NCBI GenBank assembly: GCA_016722065.1
Contig: JADKGX010000001.1
Span: forward strand, 186,001 to 250,000
DNA: 64,000 nucleotides
From: Planctomycetota bacterium
GTDB taxonomy: Bacteria; Planctomycetota; UBA8742; UBA2392
Reading direction: 5' to 3'
A program made the position numbers and the translations under genes. Positions 63,412-64,000 of the stretch are shown here, in pieces. Position 1 is the stretch's first letter; the number at the start of each line of letters is the position of its first letter. The notes under the pieces are model-generated. The model did not search any database. It saw nothing but the letters and a program-made list of their open reading frames with translations, and was not told the origin of the DNA.

Positions 63412-64000
63412 CTATGCCAGCCGTTCGCGCGCGATCAGTTCGGCGATTTCGTGCGTCGGCTTGCGCGCCTTCTTGGCGCGATCGAGCACCAGTGTCGTTG
63501 TGTCGCCAATGCGGTCCACGACCTTGTAATCCACCTCGCGGCCCTGCACGTACTCCGTGACGCCTTTGATCAAGGCGCCAGCGTTGGCCACGTAGTCCGG
63601 CACGTAGGTAATGCCCGCCTGGGCCAGCGCCGCACCGACACCGGAACCCGCCAACTGGTTGTTGGCGCTGCCGGCAATCACCTTGCAGCGCAAAGAATCG
63701 ACAATCTGGCCCGTAAACACGCTGCCCAGCGCACATGGCGAAAGCACGTCACACTCGGTGGTCAGAATGCGCGAGGCCGCAACAACCTCGGCTCCGGTTT
63801 CTTCGGCAATCTGCGAAGCGGAAGTTGCGCTAGTGTCTGCCACGGTCAGCCGCGCGCCCTGGGCATGCAGCAGCCTGGCCAGTTCGCTGCCCACAGAGCC
63901 CAGGCCCTGCAAGGCGATATGGCGGCCGTCCAGCGCGTCATTGCGTGTGGCGTGCTTCAACCCGGCCCGAATCGCGGCCACCAGCCCCCGCGCTGTGGCC
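63412..64000 (-). CDS. Leucine/valine dehydrogenase-like protein, N-terminus outside window
   Basis: About 195 C-terminal residues of a Glu/Leu/Phe/Val dehydrogenase. The NAD-binding fold HIALQGLGSVGSELARLLHAQGARLTVAD, then CDVLSPCALGSVFTGQIVDSLRCKVIAGSANNQL, match leucine dehydrogenase. The segment upstream (TARGLVAAIRAGLKHA) also fits. These enzymes oxidatively deaminate branched-chain amino acids. The gene enters from the right edge, so the catalytic Lys domain is not seen. Confidence 0.88.
   Translation of the reverse strand, partial: ATARGLVAAIRAGLKHATRNDALDGRHIALQGLGSVGSELARLLHAQGARLTVADTSATSASQIAEETGAEVVAASRILTTECDVLSPCALGSVFTGQIVDSLRCKVIAGSANNQLAGSGVGAALAQAGITYVPDYVANAGALIKGVTEYVQGREVDYKVVDRIGDTTTLVLDRAKKARKPTHEIAELIARERLA

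Overview
The window is a GC-rich bacterial chromosome segment. It is densely coded on both strands and has no insertion sequences, phage genes or CRISPR arrays. Start codons are mixed (ATG, GTG, TTG) and many genes overlap by 4-25 bases. Futalosine-pathway menaquinone genes (mqnA, mqnC), a FabL-type enoyl reductase, ECF sigma/FecR-like pairs, a Hanks-type kinase and many secreted proteins and lipoproteins together suggest a Planctomycetota-like or neighbouring lineage. That placement is inference; no rRNA gene is present to settle it.

Layout. 1-4.5 kb: divergent metal uptake, with feoA-feoA-feoB leftward and a zinc/manganese-type ABC importer rightward, and a Fur-family-like palindrome between them. 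4.5-8.6 kb: DoxX-like protein, globin-like protein, AlkD-type glycosylase, then leftward xdhC-like, mobA-like and fabL-like genes. 8.7-15 kb: a large repeat/parvulin fusion, a run of unrecognised leftward genes, and a TlpA-like thioredoxin. 15-24.8 kb: NSS-like transporter, acyl-CoA dehydrogenase, Ser/Thr kinase, pheS, a PTPS-family enzyme, a flavoprotein and small envelope proteins. 25-36 kb: two very large exported proteins, a B12/radical-SAM enzyme, a large anchored protein and tRNA-Ser(UGA).

36-44 kb holds two similar leftward operons, each ECF sigma factor -> FecR-like anti-sigma protein -> exported effector. One effector is a GH44-like glycosidase lipoprotein. The other is the most interesting locus in the window: a thioredoxin-like secreted protein whose frame is interrupted by one in-frame TGA in a Cys-Thr-TGA motif. 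A hairpin with a GGUCC loop lies at a distance suitable for a bacterial SECIS element, so this is a candidate selenoprotein. 44-54 kb: Nudix, esterase, YfcH-like, tRNA-Ser(CGA), tadA with a coupled 35-residue basic ORF, an HU-like protein, CPBP protease, tRNA-Ser(GCU), RDD protein, Memo-like protein, a frameshifted beta-helix lipoprotein and acpS. 54-64 kb: carB, mqnA, an adenylate/guanylate cyclase, mqnC, a DUF1579-like protein, gluQRS and a partial leucine-dehydrogenase-like gene.

Three different tRNA-Ser genes lie within 13 kb. Two genes (42.2 kb and 53.4 kb) carry single-base frameshifts that could be real or assembly errors.
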